A stretch of DNA of 64,000 nt from Microvirga calopogonii (GCF_003347665.1 NZ_QDGA01000008.1:63747-127746); one strand, 5' to 3'; positions 7,584 to 20,199 are shown, counted from the first letter of the stretch. Numbers and translations: made by a program. Notes: generated by a model from the letters alone, not told the origin.

Positions 7584-8966
7584 TCATGAACCGTAGCGCT
7601 CCTTCAGGAGAGCGTACATGGCGCGCGCCGCCTGAACCTCGCCACCCTCGGGACGCGCGGGCTTGGTCGAGCTGTTCCAGGCGAAGATGTCGAAATGCAC
7701 ATGGGCCTTGGCCGACGACACGAAGCGGCGCAGGAACAGGGCCGCGGTGATCGATCCGCCCATCGGCCCGCCCGTGTTGTTCATGTCGGCGAACTTGGAA
7801 TCGAGCTGGCTCTGATAGGGCGCCCAGAGCGGCATGCGCCACACGGGGTCGTTCACTGCCGTGCCATGGCGGGCAATGTCGGCGGCGAGCGCATCGTCGT
7901 CGGTGTAGAACGGCGGCAGCTCGGGGCCGAGCGCCACGCGGGCCGCGCCCGTCAGCGTCGCGAAATCGACGAGAAGGTCCGGGCTCTCCTCGTCCGCCAG
8001 CGCCAGGGCATCGGCCAGGATCAGCCGGCCCTCGGCATCCGTGTTGCCGATCTCGACGCTGATGCCCTTGCGGCTCGGCAGAATGTCGCCGGGGCGGAAG
8101 GCATTGCTGGAGATGGAATTCTCGACGGCGGGAATCAGCACGCGCAGGCGCACCGGGAGCTTGGCGTCCATGATCATGGAGGCCAGCGCGAGGGTTGCGG
8201 CCGCGCCGCCCATGTCCTTGCGCATGAGTAGCATGGACGAGGCGGGCTTGATGTCGAGGCCGCCGGTATCGAAGGCGACGCCCTTGCCGACGAGCGTGAT
8301 GCGCGGCGCATCCGCCTTGCCCCAGGTGAAATCGATGAGACGCGGCGGAATGGCCGATGCGCGCCCGACCGCATGGATCATCGGAAAGTTCTGCTTGAGC
8401 AGATCGTCGCCGACGATGCTGGTGAAGGAAGCGCCATGCTTCTCCGCGAGCTGACGCGCCGCCGCCTCGATCCCGTCCGGGCCGAGATCGCTGGTCGGCG
8501 TGTTGACGAGATCGCGGCTCGTCACGACCGCGTTGGCGATGTGCGAGACTTCCTCGGCATCGACGCCTTCGGGCACTACCAGGCGAACAGCTTTCTCGCG
8601 GCGTGTGCGGTAGCGGCTGAAGCTGTAGCTTCCGAGCAGCCAGGCGAGGGTGGCGAGCGTCGCGTTCGGCGCATCCGTCTCGAAGCGATAGATGCCGTCC
8701 GGCAGGAGGGTCGGAAGCTTGCCGACGAGAAACGGATCGTTGTGTTTTGCATCGGCGCCATTGAGACCAAAGACGATGCCCGTGAGGCCGCCATCGGCAT
8801 CCGGCAGCAGGCAATGGCTCCCGGCCTTGCCTTCGAAGCCTTGGGCCTTCGCGAAGCCCTGCGCCAATCGCGGGAGCTGTCCCGCAATCTCTGGCCAGGT
8901 CTGCTCGGTCACGAGCCAGACCGGCTTCGAGGCGTCGGTCGCGGAGGCGAGAAGAGGATGGGGCAT
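7584..8966 (-). CDS. M17 leucyl aminopeptidase family protein
   Basis: A 460-residue cytosol aminopeptidase family protein that removes N-terminal residues from peptides with a two-metal site. The catalytic part shows VGKGVAFDTGGLDIKP (active-site Lys and metal Asp), RKDMGGAA and the family signature NTDAEGRL (metal Asp/Glu and catalytic Arg). The N-terminal domain is poorly conserved, as usual. It lies 60 bases downstream of the DgoK-like gene and 63 bases before the NlpC/P60 gene, all on one strand. The pairing with a wall-peptide endopeptidase suggests a murein-peptide or general peptide salvage role. Confidence 0.9.
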   Translation of the reverse strand: MPHPLLASATDASKPVWLVTEQTWPEIAGQLPRLAQGFAKAQGFEGKAGSHCLLPDADGGLTGIVFGLNGADAKHNDPFLVGKLPTLLPDGIYRFETDAPNATLATLAWLLGSYSFSRYRTRREKAVRLVVPEGVDAEEVSHIANAVVTSRDLVNTPTSDLGPDGIEAAARQLAEKHGASFTSIVGDDLLKQNFPMIHAVGRASAIPPRLIDFTWGKADAPRITLVGKGVAFDTGGLDIKPASSMLLMRKDMGGAAATLALASMIMDAKLPVRLRVLIPAVENSISSNAFRPGDILPSRKGISVEIGNTDAEGRLILADALALADEESPDLLVDFATLTGAARVALGPELPPFYTDDDALAADIARHGTAVNDPVWRMPLWAPYQSQLDSKFADMNNTGGPMGGSITAALFLRRFVSSAKAHVHFDIFAWNSSTKPARPEGGEVQAARAMYALLKERYGS

Positions 8967-9026
8967 CGGCTTTGACCTAACGATGGAAGAATTGGGAGCA
9001 GGATTAAATGGGTGATGGCATGCGCG

Positions 9027-9929
9027 TCATCCGATCGCATGCTCGCGCACGATGCGTGCAAGACCTGCAATGAGCGCGTGCTGCATGTCCTTCGTCTTCG
9101 CCTCGATGCCGTGGCGCTTGAGCGCATGGATGTAGAGCTCCGCGCGTTCCGGTGCGGCCAGGATCGTGACGGAGGAGGGGCGGCCGAACTGCGACAGCGC
9201 GCCGTTGATCTCGTCGCCCGTCAGCAGCCCGGAGAGGTAAGGCGCCAGCAGATTGCTGTTCATCCGCCCCGAGACCACGGACGCGCGGGCGCTGAACAGG
9301 AGATGCAGCAGGCCGACCCTGTTCTCGCCGCTGTTGCGGTCCGCCGCATCGAGGCCGAGATCGAAACCCTTCGGGTCTTCCGGCTCGGTGGCCGGGCGGC
9401 CGATCATGGAATGCTCGCGCAGCAGCGCATACATCTCGCCTGTCATGTAGGTGGCGAAGCGCTCGATGCGCCCGTTCTTCATTTCGATCCATTTCGGATG
9501 CGTGCCGGCCGAGCAGATCAATCCGTTCTCGATCCCGGCGCCGAGAACCAGCGTTTCCTCGCCGCGCATCACGTCGGCGGCACCGGGCGCGGGCTCGCAG
9601 AACAGGCCGGGGATGATGTATCCCTTGCGGCCGTTCTCCAGATCCACAGGCGCGAGCGCTCGGGCGATTTCGGCCGGGCCCGCGGGGCAGACGGCATAGG
9701 GCGCTTCGACCCAGCCCTCGCGGCTCCCCACCATGCCGACGAGAAGAACCGGAGCGTCCGGTTCCGCCTTCAGCCAATGTCCGCACTGGCGCAGGAACAC
9801 ATCGCGATGCTGGCCCCGTCGGAGGGCCGACACGCCCTCATCCGACGAGACCTGATCGAGAATGGTCTCGCCCTCGATCAGATAGCCACGGAAGCGGGTC
9901 GTTCCCCAATCGGCGACGATGAAGCGCAA
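9027..9929 (-). CDS. dgoK: 2-dehydro-3-deoxygalactonokinase-like sugar-acid kinase
   Basis: About 300 residues of the DgoK family (ASKHA fold). The N-terminal ATP-phosphate motif VADWGTTRFRGYL is followed by GMVGSREGW and by ADVMRGEET and CSAGTHPKW motifs of the family. An in-frame ATG at 9977 exists, but it lies inside upp and would add residues that are only a frame-shifted reading of that gene; the TTG at 9929, with GGGGA upstream, starts exactly where family members begin, so I chose it. DgoK normally phosphorylates 2-keto-3-deoxygalactonate. No dgoA/dgoD is visible; here it directly follows upp in a pyrimidine cluster, so another sugar substrate is possible. Confidence 0.8.
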   Translation of the reverse strand: MRFIVADWGTTRFRGYLIEGETILDQVSSDEGVSALRRGQHRDVFLRQCGHWLKAEPDAPVLLVGMVGSREGWVEAPYAVCPAGPAEIARALAPVDLENGRKGYIIPGLFCEPAPGAADVMRGEETLVLGAGIENGLICSAGTHPKWIEMKNGRIERFATYMTGEMYALLREHSMIGRPATEPEDPKGFDLGLDAADRNSGENRVGLLHLLFSARASVVSGRMNSNLLAPYLSGLLTGDEINGALSQFGRPSSVTILAAPERAELYIHALKRHGIEAKTKDMQHALIAGLARIVREHAIG

Positions 9930-9945
9930 GGCTGATGATCCCCGG

Positions 9946-10575
9946 TTAACGCGTTCCGTACATCCGGTCGCCGGCATCGCCGAGCCCCGGCACGATATAG
10001 CCGTGGTCGTTGAGGCGCTCGTCGATGGATGCGGTCCAGATATGCACGTCGGGATGCGCGCCGCGCAGCTTCTCGATGCCCTCGGGTGCTGCGAGCAGGC
10101 AGACGAAGCGCAGGTCCTTGGCGCCGCGCTCCTTCAGCCGGTCGATGGCGGCAACGGCCGAGTTCGCGGTCGCCAGCATCGGGTCGAGCACCAGCACCAT
10201 GCGGTCGGCGAGGTCGGACGGAGCCTTGAAATAATATTCTACTGCCTGGAGCGATTCCGGATCGCGGTAGAGGCCGATATGGGCGACGCGTGCCGCCGGA
10301 ACCAGCGTGAGCATCCCGTCGAGGAAGCCGACGCCGGCGCGCAGGATCGGAGCGAAGACGAGCTTCTTGCCGGCGATCTGCGCGCCTTCCATGGTGGTGA
10401 GCGGCGTCTCGATCTGGATGCGCTCCATGGGCAGGTCGCGGGTGACCTCGTAGCAGAGCAGCATGCCGATCTCGTTGAGGAGCTGGCGAAAGCCTTTCGT
10501 CGAGCGTTCCTTGTCCCGCATCAGCGTCAGCTTGTGCTGAACCAGCGGATGATCGACCACGGTAACGCCCTGCAT
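9946..10575 (-). CDS. upp: uracil phosphoribosyltransferase
   Basis: A 209-residue enzyme that joins uracil and PRPP to form UMP. The PRPP loop is [13 protein letters not shown] (about residues 123-135), preceded by [12 protein letters not shown], and the uracil-binding C-terminus has [15 protein letters not shown]. The Met at 10575 has AGAGGATAAGAAC upstream and gives exactly the usual family length; the longer frame starting at 10611 adds 12 unlikely residues. In the URC uracil-degradation pathway of yeasts the same activity (URC6) feeds uracil into the route, and here upp sits directly after the URC1-like and URC4-like genes. Confidence 0.95.
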   Translation of the reverse strand: MQGVTVVDHPLVQHKLTLMRDKERSTKGFRQLLNEIGMLLCYEVTRDLPMERIQIETPLTTMEGAQIAGKKLVFAPILRAGVGFLDGMLTLVPAARVAHIGLYRDPESLQAVEYYFKAPSDLADRMVLVLDPMLATANSAVAAIDRLKERGAKDLRFVCLLAAPEGIEKLRGAHPDVHIWTASIDERLNDHGYIVPGLGDAGDRMYGTR

Positions 10576-10614
10576 GTTCTTATCCTCTTTGATCGTCGTA
10601 TGCTGATTCATCTA

Positions 10615-10716
10615 AAGCATCGGACGTGAATGCGAAGCCATTCGATGTTTCAAGGTTTTGGTTTTGCGCATCTTTTCACGCAAACCCGGTTCCCGCTTTT
10701 GGGTTCGGTGCTCTAG
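10615..10716. repeat. intergenic hairpin repeat, family B (two-part)
   Basis: An AGCATCGGACGTG... start followed by CGCATCTTTTCACGCAAAC and GGTTCCCGCTTTTGGG, ending TCGGTGCTCTAG. The same parts appear at 37003 and 53701. It fills most of the gap between the DUF1688 gene and upp, so it lies inside a likely transcript. Confidence 0.7.
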
Positions 10717-11966
10717 AACACCGTCCCGTCGCTGATCACGCTGAGGGGAGGCGAGCCGTCGCCGCGCTTCTCCCTCGCGAGCCTGCGCCCCGTCGCCCAG
10801 GTGCCGCCTTCGAGCACCTTGGCGAGAGGGAAGTCCTTCGCGGCGAATCCTAGCTTCGTGCGGATCGGTTCGGCAATGCGGTCGAGAAGGGCCACGGTCA
10901 AGGCCCGCCATTCCACCACGAGCTCGGAATCGACCGCGTGGGGACGGGCTGCGTCCGCCGGATCCTTCAGGGCGATCACGCCCGTGTCGAGAAAAAGCCC
11001 CCCGTTGCGATATTCGGGCAGGCCCGTGAGGCCGTCGATGTCGACGACGGTGAAGCCCGCCCATTCGAGCGGCTCGATCAGTGAATAGGAGAGCCACTGG
11101 GACAGCTTGTGGAAGGGGATCAGCCCCTTCGTGACGTCCGGCGCTTCGACCAGGGGATGGCGCCAGGTGTCGCCGAGATCGATGCCGCCGAGCGTGATGC
11201 GGCCCGGCCAGATGGGACCGAGATGGGTGAGGAGGGCTTCCAGAATCGCCGTCGCCTTGATGCTGTCGTCTTCGGCCGTGGCGGCGATGACATCGACGAG
11301 ACCGCCCGGTCTCGGATCGTCGACCTGTCCGAAAATGTCGGGATTCGTCGCAACCACGCGTCCGAGGCGGTTGAGCAGGGCGGCGCGGCCCTCGAGGCCG
11401 ACGAGCGGATTGTCGGCCGAGACCTGGAAGCCTTCGGCCAGATCCTCGGGCGTGAGCGTCATCAGCACATCGGCATCGACTCGGAAAGGATCCTCCGGCC
11501 TGCTGGAAAAGGCGCCGCTCACGAACATGTCGAAGCTTGCGACCGCCAGGCCTTCGGACCGGTTATAGGTTTCGCCCGTGCGTCCTTCCTCGTAGCGCCA
11601 TTGCGCCCCCGCGCCCGCATCGAGCAGAACGGACACGATGGCGAGATCGAAGGCGGCGCGGGCCATGTCGGCGGCGGTTCCCCAGGGCGCGCCGTGCATC
11701 ACCGCATCCCAGCGGTCGTGGCCGCCGGCGGAGAAATGGCGCCAGCGGGCATGGAACGGGATATCGAGGGAAGGATAGGCCTCGCGGATCGTCTTCACGA
11801 CCTCGTCGGCGCAAGCCTCCAGGTGGTCGAGATCGACCGAGAAGTGCTTGAGGCGGCCCTCGAGCCCGGCCTCGAGGAGCTGATGCGACCGCTCCCGCAC
11901 CGCTGCGGCAGTCAGCAGGCTTCGGGCGGCTTCGGTCTCGGAAGACGATTCAGGCTGGTCGGTCAC
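10713..11966 (-). CDS. DUF1688 family protein, URC4-like (uracil catabolism)
   Basis: A 417-residue protein of the DUF1688 family. The N-terminal part (SLLTAAAVRERSHQLLE) and the segments HARWRHFSAGG, WGTAADMARAAFDL and SVLLDAGAGAQWRY are typical of the family; AGAGAQWRY and GSWLSYSL-like stretches suggest a globular soluble enzyme. The yeast member is URC4, needed to degrade uracil to urea and 3-hydroxypropionate; the exact reaction is not settled. Its position between a GTP-cyclohydrolase-II homologue (URC1-like) and upp (URC6-like) repeats the conserved bacterial URC arrangement, which is the main basis for the call. Confidence 0.82.
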   Translation of the reverse strand: MTDQPESSSETEAARSLLTAAAVRERSHQLLEAGLEGRLKHFSVDLDHLEACADEVVKTIREAYPSLDIPFHARWRHFSAGGHDRWDAVMHGAPWGTAADMARAAFDLAIVSVLLDAGAGAQWRYEEGRTGETYNRSEGLAVASFDMFVSGAFSSRPEDPFRVDADVLMTLTPEDLAEGFQVSADNPLVGLEGRAALLNRLGRVVATNPDIFGQVDDPRPGGLVDVIAATAEDDSIKATAILEALLTHLGPIWPGRITLGGIDLGDTWRHPLVEAPDVTKGLIPFHKLSQWLSYSLIEPLEWAGFTVVDIDGLTGLPEYRNGGLFLDTGVIALKDPADAARPHAVDSELVVEWRALTVALLDRIAEPIRTKLGFAAKDFPLAKVLEGGTWATGRRLAREKRGDGSPPLSVISDGTVF

Positions 11967-12067
11967 GCAGGGCTCCGGTGCTCTCGGGTCGGGAGCGATA
12001 GCATAGTATCGGCCGAGCGCAGCATCCCGGCGCTCGGCCGTTTGACGAGAAGGTTAAAGGCCAAGCG

Positions 12068-13330
12068 TCAGAACCGCTCCAGGTCGCGGCCCTTCACCTG
12101 CGTCAGCTCGGCCGGGTCGGGCGCGCCGTCGGGCGTGTAGTAACCGGCGGCCTTCTTGGCCTCCAGCTCCACCTGCGCATCCGGCGGCACGAGCTCGGCC
12201 GGGATCGGCACGCGCTCCACCACCTCGATGCCGGAGTCGGTAATGGCGTCGTACTTCATGTTGGACATGGACATGAGCCGGTCGATGCGGCGGATGCCGA
12301 GCCAGTGCAGCACATCCGGCATGAGCTGCTGGAACCGTGCATCCTGCACGCCGGCCACGCACTCGGTGCGCTCGAAATAGGTGGCGGCCTGATCGCCGCC
12401 CTCCTGGCGCTTGCGGGCATTGTAGACCAGGAACTTGGTGACTTCGCCGAGCGCACGGCCTTCCTTGCGGTTGTAGGCGATCACGCCGACGCCGCCCTCT
12501 TGCGCCTCCCGGACGCATTCCTCGATGCCGTGCACGAGGTAGGGTCGGCAGGTGCAGATGTCGGAGCCGAACACGTCGGAGCCGTTGCACTCGTCGTGGA
12601 CGCGGCAGGCGATGCGGGTCTTGGGGTCGCTCAGGCGTGAGACGTCGCCCACCACATAGACTGTGGTGTTGCCGATGGGCGGCAGGAAGACGTTCATGTC
12701 GGGCCGCGTGACGAGTTCCGGGAACATGCCACCCGTCTGCTCGAACAGGGTGCGGCGCAATTCGCCCTCGGAACAGCCGAACCGTTGCGCGATGCCCGGC
12801 AGGTACCAGACGGGGTCGACCGCGATCTTCGTGACCGAGATGTCGCCCGAATCATGCAGGAAGCCGCCATCGGCCTTGAGCCGCTTCGCTCCCATGGCGG
12901 AGAGGATTTCGGGCATGTTGAGCCGCGCCTTGGTGACGGCGATGCTGGGCCGGATGTCGAGGCCGCCGGCGATCTCGTCCTTGTAGATCTCGCCGACCAT
13001 ATGGCCCCAGGGATCGAGGGACACGATCCTGCCGGGCTCGAACCATTGCGGATGCGGGCCGATCTCGGCAGTCGGGTGCGTGTTGTGGAGATCCGGTCGC
13101 GCCAGCGGGTTGAGGGCCCGGGCCGAGATGGCGAGCGCCCGGTACAGGGAATAGGAACCACCATGGGCGCCGATCACGTTGCGGTCGGCCGGATTGGTGA
13201 CGGTGCCGATGATCGGGCCACGCTCCTTGGGATCCTGTGCCCCCCATTTGATCGGATGCTTGATGGTGCCTGCGTTCGGCTCGGGGTGGGAGGTGAGCCG
13301 GATATGGGTCGAGCGGTTAGGCGAGCTCAT
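12068..13330 (-). CDS. GTP cyclohydrolase II homologue, URC1-like (uracil catabolism)
   Basis: A 420-residue protein with a RibA-type cyclohydrolase domain in its second half. The zinc site C-x10-C-x-C is seen in ECNGSDVFGSDICTC, and YNRKEGRALG matches the YHRQEGRNIG motif of RibA. The N-terminal 200 residues are an extension that RibA lacks and that carries no DHBP-synthase motif. This architecture is that of URC1/urg1 proteins, which act on uracil nucleotides rather than GTP. The frame continues upstream to 13483, but ATG 13330 has GGAAG at good distance and a sensible N-terminus. Followed by the DUF1688 and upp genes, it is the likely ring-opening step of the URC route. Confidence 0.85.
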   Translation of the reverse strand: MSSPNRSTHIRLTSHPEPNAGTIKHPIKWGAQDPKERGPIIGTVTNPADRNVIGAHGGSYSLYRALAISARALNPLARPDLHNTHPTAEIGPHPQWFEPGRIVSLDPWGHMVGEIYKDEIAGGLDIRPSIAVTKARLNMPEILSAMGAKRLKADGGFLHDSGDISVTKIAVDPVWYLPGIAQRFGCSEGELRRTLFEQTGGMFPELVTRPDMNVFLPPIGNTTVYVVGDVSRLSDPKTRIACRVHDECNGSDVFGSDICTCRPYLVHGIEECVREAQEGGVGVIAYNRKEGRALGEVTKFLVYNARKRQEGGDQAATYFERTECVAGVQDARFQQLMPDVLHWLGIRRIDRLMSMSNMKYDAITDSGIEVVERVPIPAELVPPDAQVELEAKKAAGYYTPDGAPDPAELTQVKGRDLERF

Positions 13331-13492
13331 GAACGATCTTCCACGCAAAAACGGGAAGACTCCCTCAACGGATCGTCGGAGAGCCTCCATACGATCTGTG
13401 GAAGACTGATCCAAAGTTTCGGTGCCGTCAATGGCGCCCGCCGAGGGTGCGGCAGCTTGGCTCTTTTTGAGGATGTGGCGCAATTGTCCTTA

Positions 13493-13583
13493 CGTCATCA
13501 CCGGCCTTGTGCCGGTGATCCCGATGACCTGAAGCGCCGAGCCTCATCGGATCGGGATGGTCGGGACAAGCCCGGCCATGACG
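13493..13583. repeat. intergenic hairpin repeat, family A
   Basis: Both hairpins of the 6511 element are present: ATCACCGG...CCGGTGAT and ATGGTCGGGACAAGCCCGGCCAT. It lies between deoB and the URC1-like gene, inside a run of same-strand genes. Confidence 0.8.
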
Positions 13584-13590
13584 CGGAGGA

Positions 13591-14811
<1,221 letters not shown>

Positions 14812-14916
14812 GAATTCTCCTTCGGTCATGAGACCAGGCCAGTGGTTATAAGCGATCAATGCGATGGAGGCGACAGGCCGTTTGGATGGCTCCGGATGGG
14901 GCGTTCCTGAACGAAA

Positions 14917-14949
14917 AAGCCCCGGCGGTTTCCCGCCGGGGCTTGGATC
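14917..14949 (-). terminator. Rho-independent terminator of the cadherin/RTX gene
   Basis: A perfect 12-bp stem, AAGCCCCGGCGG with CCGCCGGGGCTT, four-base loop. Read on the minus strand it runs into a T-tract (CTTTTTCG), so it ends the minus-strand gene that stops at 14966. Confidence 0.85.
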
Positions 14950-14965
14950 TGGGGTTCTTCGGAAC

Positions 14966-16168
14966 TTAGACGATGAAGAAGTGGTCGAAGGTCAACTTCA
15001 GCTTCTTGGAGAGCGTCGCGATCGTCTCCTGCCCGCCGGCCGCCGAACCGTTGGAGTCGTACCAGAGCACGCCCTTCTTCGAGTCGTAGCCGACATAGTC
15101 GTTGCCGTCCTTGGCTTTGTCGCCGAGCACGAAGTTCGCCTTCTTGAGCTTTACCGGGCTGGCCAGGGAACCGGCCTTGCCGAGCTTCTTGAAGATGGCG
15201 TTGTCGAGGTAGATCACATCCTCGCCGACCTTGAAGTCGGTGATCTTGTCGACGTTCGACTTGCCGAGCTTCGTGCTGAACACGAAGGCGTCCTTGCCGA
15301 GACCGCCGGTCAGCGTGTCCTTGCCGAGCTTACCGTCCAGGATGTCGGCGCCAATGCCACCGATGAGCTTGTCGTTCTTCTTGGCACCGTCCACGCTCTC
15401 GGCGACGTCGGTCACGCCGACGACAAATTCCTTCTCGAACGAGAGGTTGCCGGCATCCGTGACCTTCACCTTGATCTTGTGCGAGGCCGCCGTCTCGTAG
15501 TCGAGCTTGGAAGCATCGGCCACCACGATCTTGCCGTTCTCGATCTTGAACGCGCCGCCGGCATTGTCGGAGAGCGAGAAAGTGAAGCTGTCGCCCAGAT
15601 CGGGATCGAAGGCGCGCAGGTCGCCCACCACGGTGCCCGCCACGGAGTTCTCGGCAACTGCCGACTTAGACAGGGTGATGTCTGTCGGAGCTTCGTTGAC
15701 GTTGCCGACAGCGACGGTGATCGCCTGCGTGAAGCTGGCCCCGGCAGCGTCGGTCACCTTGATGTTCAGGGTGAAAGTGCCGTTCGGATAGGCTTCGCGG
15801 TCCAGCACCGTGCCGGCCTTCAGTTTGAGGGTGCTGAAGCCGTCTTGATCGGCGACGATCTCGAAGGGCGAGTTCTGATCGATGATCTGGAAGGTATGAG
15901 AGTCATCATCATCCCAATCGGTGGCGACCAGGGCACCGATGATGCGACCGGCTTCGCCGAGTTCGTCCAACGCGATAGCGGTCGTAAAAGCGTCATCGTC
16001 AATGTGCACTTCCAAGCCTGTCGGCGCATGGTTTTCGTGGGGCGGCACATCGACGTTGACCGTGACCTGTTGCCAGACGGACAGATGGCCGGCGCCCGAA
16101 TCCGTCGACTTGATCCACAGGGTCTGAGCGCCGCTGAGCGCTGCCAGGAGACCGGCATTGCGAACCAC
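14966..16168 (-). pseudogene. cadherin-like / RTX-type secreted protein, C-terminal fragment after frameshift
   Basis: This frame holds the C-terminal two thirds of a large acidic protein. The same frame stays open upstream of the Met at 16168 to about 16345 and there reads like further cadherin sequence (RTIDQDVGDTHTY). Visible parts are cadherin-like repeats joined by NVNEAPTDITL, then a degenerate serralysin-type calcium module (GGIGADILDGKLGKD, then GGLGKDAFVF and DKITDFKVGEDVIYLD), and a hydrophobic end FDHFFIV. Such an uncleaved C-terminus is a type I (TolC-dependent) secretion signal in the family. Without repair of the frameshift near 16330-16350 this part has no natural start. A strong terminator follows. 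Confidence 0.72.
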
Positions 16169-16269
16169 GAGCTTGCCGGCATCGTTTCCGGTGCCGATCG
16201 CGAAGGCGCTGTTCGTGACCAGGGTGTCGAGGCCATCGCCGGTGACAATCGCGTAGGTATGGGTGTCCC

Positions 16270-17103
16270 CTACATCCTGATCGATCGTGCGCAGGGCCTG
16301 GAAGGCGGTGCCGGTGGGGGCGTTCCGCCAGACCGCAGTGGTGACATACCCGCCGTGCCAAAGTCGATGGCTGTCGGAGCTTCGTTGACGTTGCTTACAT
16401 TGACCGTGATCGTCTGCTCATAGGTCAGGCTGGGTCCGTCGACGACTTCTGCCTTGATCTTGAAGGTGAAGGTGCCCCCCGGAAAAGCCTCGCGGTCGAA
16501 CGCGACCTTCTGCACGAGTCGGTCTTCGGAAATCTCGAACAATTCCGCGAGTGCGTCGGCATCCGGGTTTCCGGGGCCTCCCGCCGCGACCAGGGTATAA
16601 GTGTACCCTACGTCATCCCCACCCGTCTGGAGGATGTCGCCCAAATTGAGCGGATCGGCATTTTCGGTGATGGCGAGCGTCGTCTGCGCGTTCACGGTGA
16701 TGCTCGTCGGTCCGTCGACCACGTTGTCTACTATGCAGTCAATCGGTCGGACGGTGGTGTTGTCTCCGGTTAAGCTGTTGTCGGTGACCTTGATGTCGAA
16801 GTTGTCGACGCCCGAGCCCTCAAAATCAAGGGTCTGACCATCTTTCAGCTTGAAGAAGAACTTCCCGGCATCGGCGCCCGTGCCGTTTACAATTTCGAAT
16901 GGCACGACAGCCAGTTGATCAGGTTCCAATGGCTTTACGAGAGACACAGTGTAGCTGTGGTCCGGATCGAAGCCGTCGAACACGACCTCGCCGATGATCC
17001 GTCCAGGTTGGCCGTTCTCAAGAATATGGATATTTGTAGCGGGACTGGCGTCGCCGACCTTGATCTTGATGTTGGATGGCGCGGCGAGTGTCGAATACGA
17101 CAT
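16270..17103 (-). pseudogene. cadherin-like / RTX-type secreted protein, N-terminal fragment before frameshift
   Basis: The first 265 or so residues of the same gene. It starts at ATG 17103 without a signal peptide, as expected for type I secretion, and contains cadherin-like modules ending in NVNEAPTAIDFGT. After that the frame turns into Pro/Arg-rich sequence and stops at 16270, whereas the frame used downstream already reads sensible cadherin sequence (NAPTGTAFQALRTIDQD). A net loss of one base near 16330-16350 restores a single protein of about 712 residues. The second repeat has AENSVAGT where the first should have AENAPTGT, which places the shift. It may be a true mutation or a sequencing error. 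No RTX secretion genes lie nearby. Confidence 0.7.
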
Positions 17104-17288
17104 GAAGGTGTCTCTGATACCGAAAGTGATTAGCTCTATCTTTGATATGATATATTGTTAAATATCCGTTACGTCAATCATCATTGGCATGGAAGGCCGG
17201 CTCGATCCTGTAGAACCGTTAAGGCCTGCTGTCTGCCGCTACTGCTGGTCGGCGAACCTGCCGGGGTGGTGATGCGCGAATGGGCTTC

Positions 17289-18913
<1,625 letters not shown>

Positions 18914-18917
<4 letters not shown>

Positions 18918-20077
18918 CGAAACGTCTTCCGCGGGTCGAAGGCGTCGCGCACCGCTTCGCCGATGAAGATGAGGAGGCTGAGCATGATGGCGATCACGAA
19001 GAAGCCCGCGAGGCCGAGCCACGGCGCCTGAAGGTTCGCCTTGCCCTGCGCCAGCAACTCGCCGAGCGAGGGCGAGCCGGGCGGAAGTCCGAAGCCGAGG
19101 AAGTCGAGCGAGGTGAGCGTCGTGATCGAGCCGTTGATGATGAACGGCATGAAGGTCAGCGTCGCCACCATGGCGTTCGGCAGGAGATGCTTGAACATGA
19201 TGGTGCCGTTGGACAGGCCCAAGGCGCGTGCGGCGCGCACGTATTCGAAGTTTCGCGCGCGCAGGAATTCGGCGCGCACCACGCCTACGAGTGACACCCA
19301 GGAGAAGAGCAGCAGGATGCCGAGCAGCACGAAGAAGCTCGGCGTGATCACGGCCGAGATGATGATGAGGAGATAGAGCGAAGGGATCGCTGTCCAGATC
19401 TCGATGAAGCGCTGGAACAGCAGGTCGGTCCAGCCGCCGTAATAGCCCTGCACCGCACCGGCAAGGATGCCCACGATGGACGAGATGCCGGCGAGCGTCA
19501 GCCCGAACAGCACGGAGATGCGGAAGCCGTAGATGAGGCGCGCCACGACGTCGCGTCCCTGGTCGTCGGTGCCGAGCCAGTTCCACTCGATATCCTTGCA
19601 GCCGGTGCCGCCGGTGCGCTCCGCGATGGGGCGGCATTGCTCGTCGGTGAGCATCCATGTGGGCGGCGCGGGCGCGGGGACGGGCAGGTCGAGATTGTGC
19701 GTGTTGTAGGAGAACCGGACCGGCGCCCAGAGCAGCCAGCCGTTGTCCTGGATCTCCTTGGCGATGATCGGATCGCGATAATCGGTCTGCGCCAGGAAGC
19801 CGCCGAACTTCTCCTCCGGGTAGTCCACGAAGGCCGGGTAAAGCAGCTCGCCCTTGTAGGAGGCGAGGATCGGCTTGTCGTTCGCGATCAGCTCCGCGAA
19901 CAGGCTCAGCACGAACAGGATCATGAAGATCCAGAACGACCAGTATCCGCGCCGATTGGCCTTGAAGTTCTGCAGGCGCCGCCGATTGAGAGGCGAGAGC
20001 CTGATGAAGCCTTCCTTCGGCAGGGGCGGAGCCACGGGCGACGAGGCCGGCGAGACGACGGGCACGTTCTCGTTCAT
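18914..20077 (-). CDS. yejE: peptide ABC transporter permease (YejE-like)
   Basis: A 387-residue inner-membrane permease of the DppC/OppC group. The N-terminus has a cytoplasmic stretch and one helix near residue 48 (WIFMILFVLSLFAEL), then a long periplasmic segment with IEWNWLGTDDQGRDV (the NxTD.GRD motif of this family), and the EAA loop EYVRAARALGLSNG near residue 280. It pairs with YejB. Overlaps yejF by four bases. The periplasmic insertion of about 130 residues between the first two helices is as in E. coli YejE. Confidence 0.93.
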
Positions 20078-20097
20078 CTCACGCCTCCCTTGCCGTT

Positions 20098-20199
20098 GTC
20101 ATCCCCGGCGGCCCACAAGGGCCGAGAAGGGGATCCATAGCGCCGAGCGTGTGAGTGGATTCCCTTCCCCTTCGCTACGCTCCGGCCGGGAACGACACT
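20098..20199. repeat. intergenic hairpin repeat, family C
   Basis: GTCATCCCCGGC...GAGAAGGGGATCCA at one end and GGATTCCCTTCCCC...GGCCGGGAACGACAC at the other, giving an extended imperfect inverted repeat. A second copy is at 30451. It sits between yejB and yejE inside the operon, separating two genes that are usually adjacent. Confidence 0.75.

Noticed and set aside
10576-10611. Upstream start for upp
   Set aside because: Adds 12 residues beyond the conserved family N-terminus; the ATG at 10575 has a better ribosome-binding site and gives the standard 209 residues.
12068-13330. Annotating the cyclohydrolase homologue as riboflavin RibA
   Set aside because: It has a long extra N-terminal region, no DHBP-synthase domain and lies with DUF1688 and upp, with no riboflavin gene near.
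18918-19658. N-terminal extension of the YejF frame upstream of ATG 18917
   Set aside because: The extra 247 codons lie on top of yejE in another frame and are His/Arg/Leu repeats without family similarity; ATG 18917 gives a normal ATPase start.
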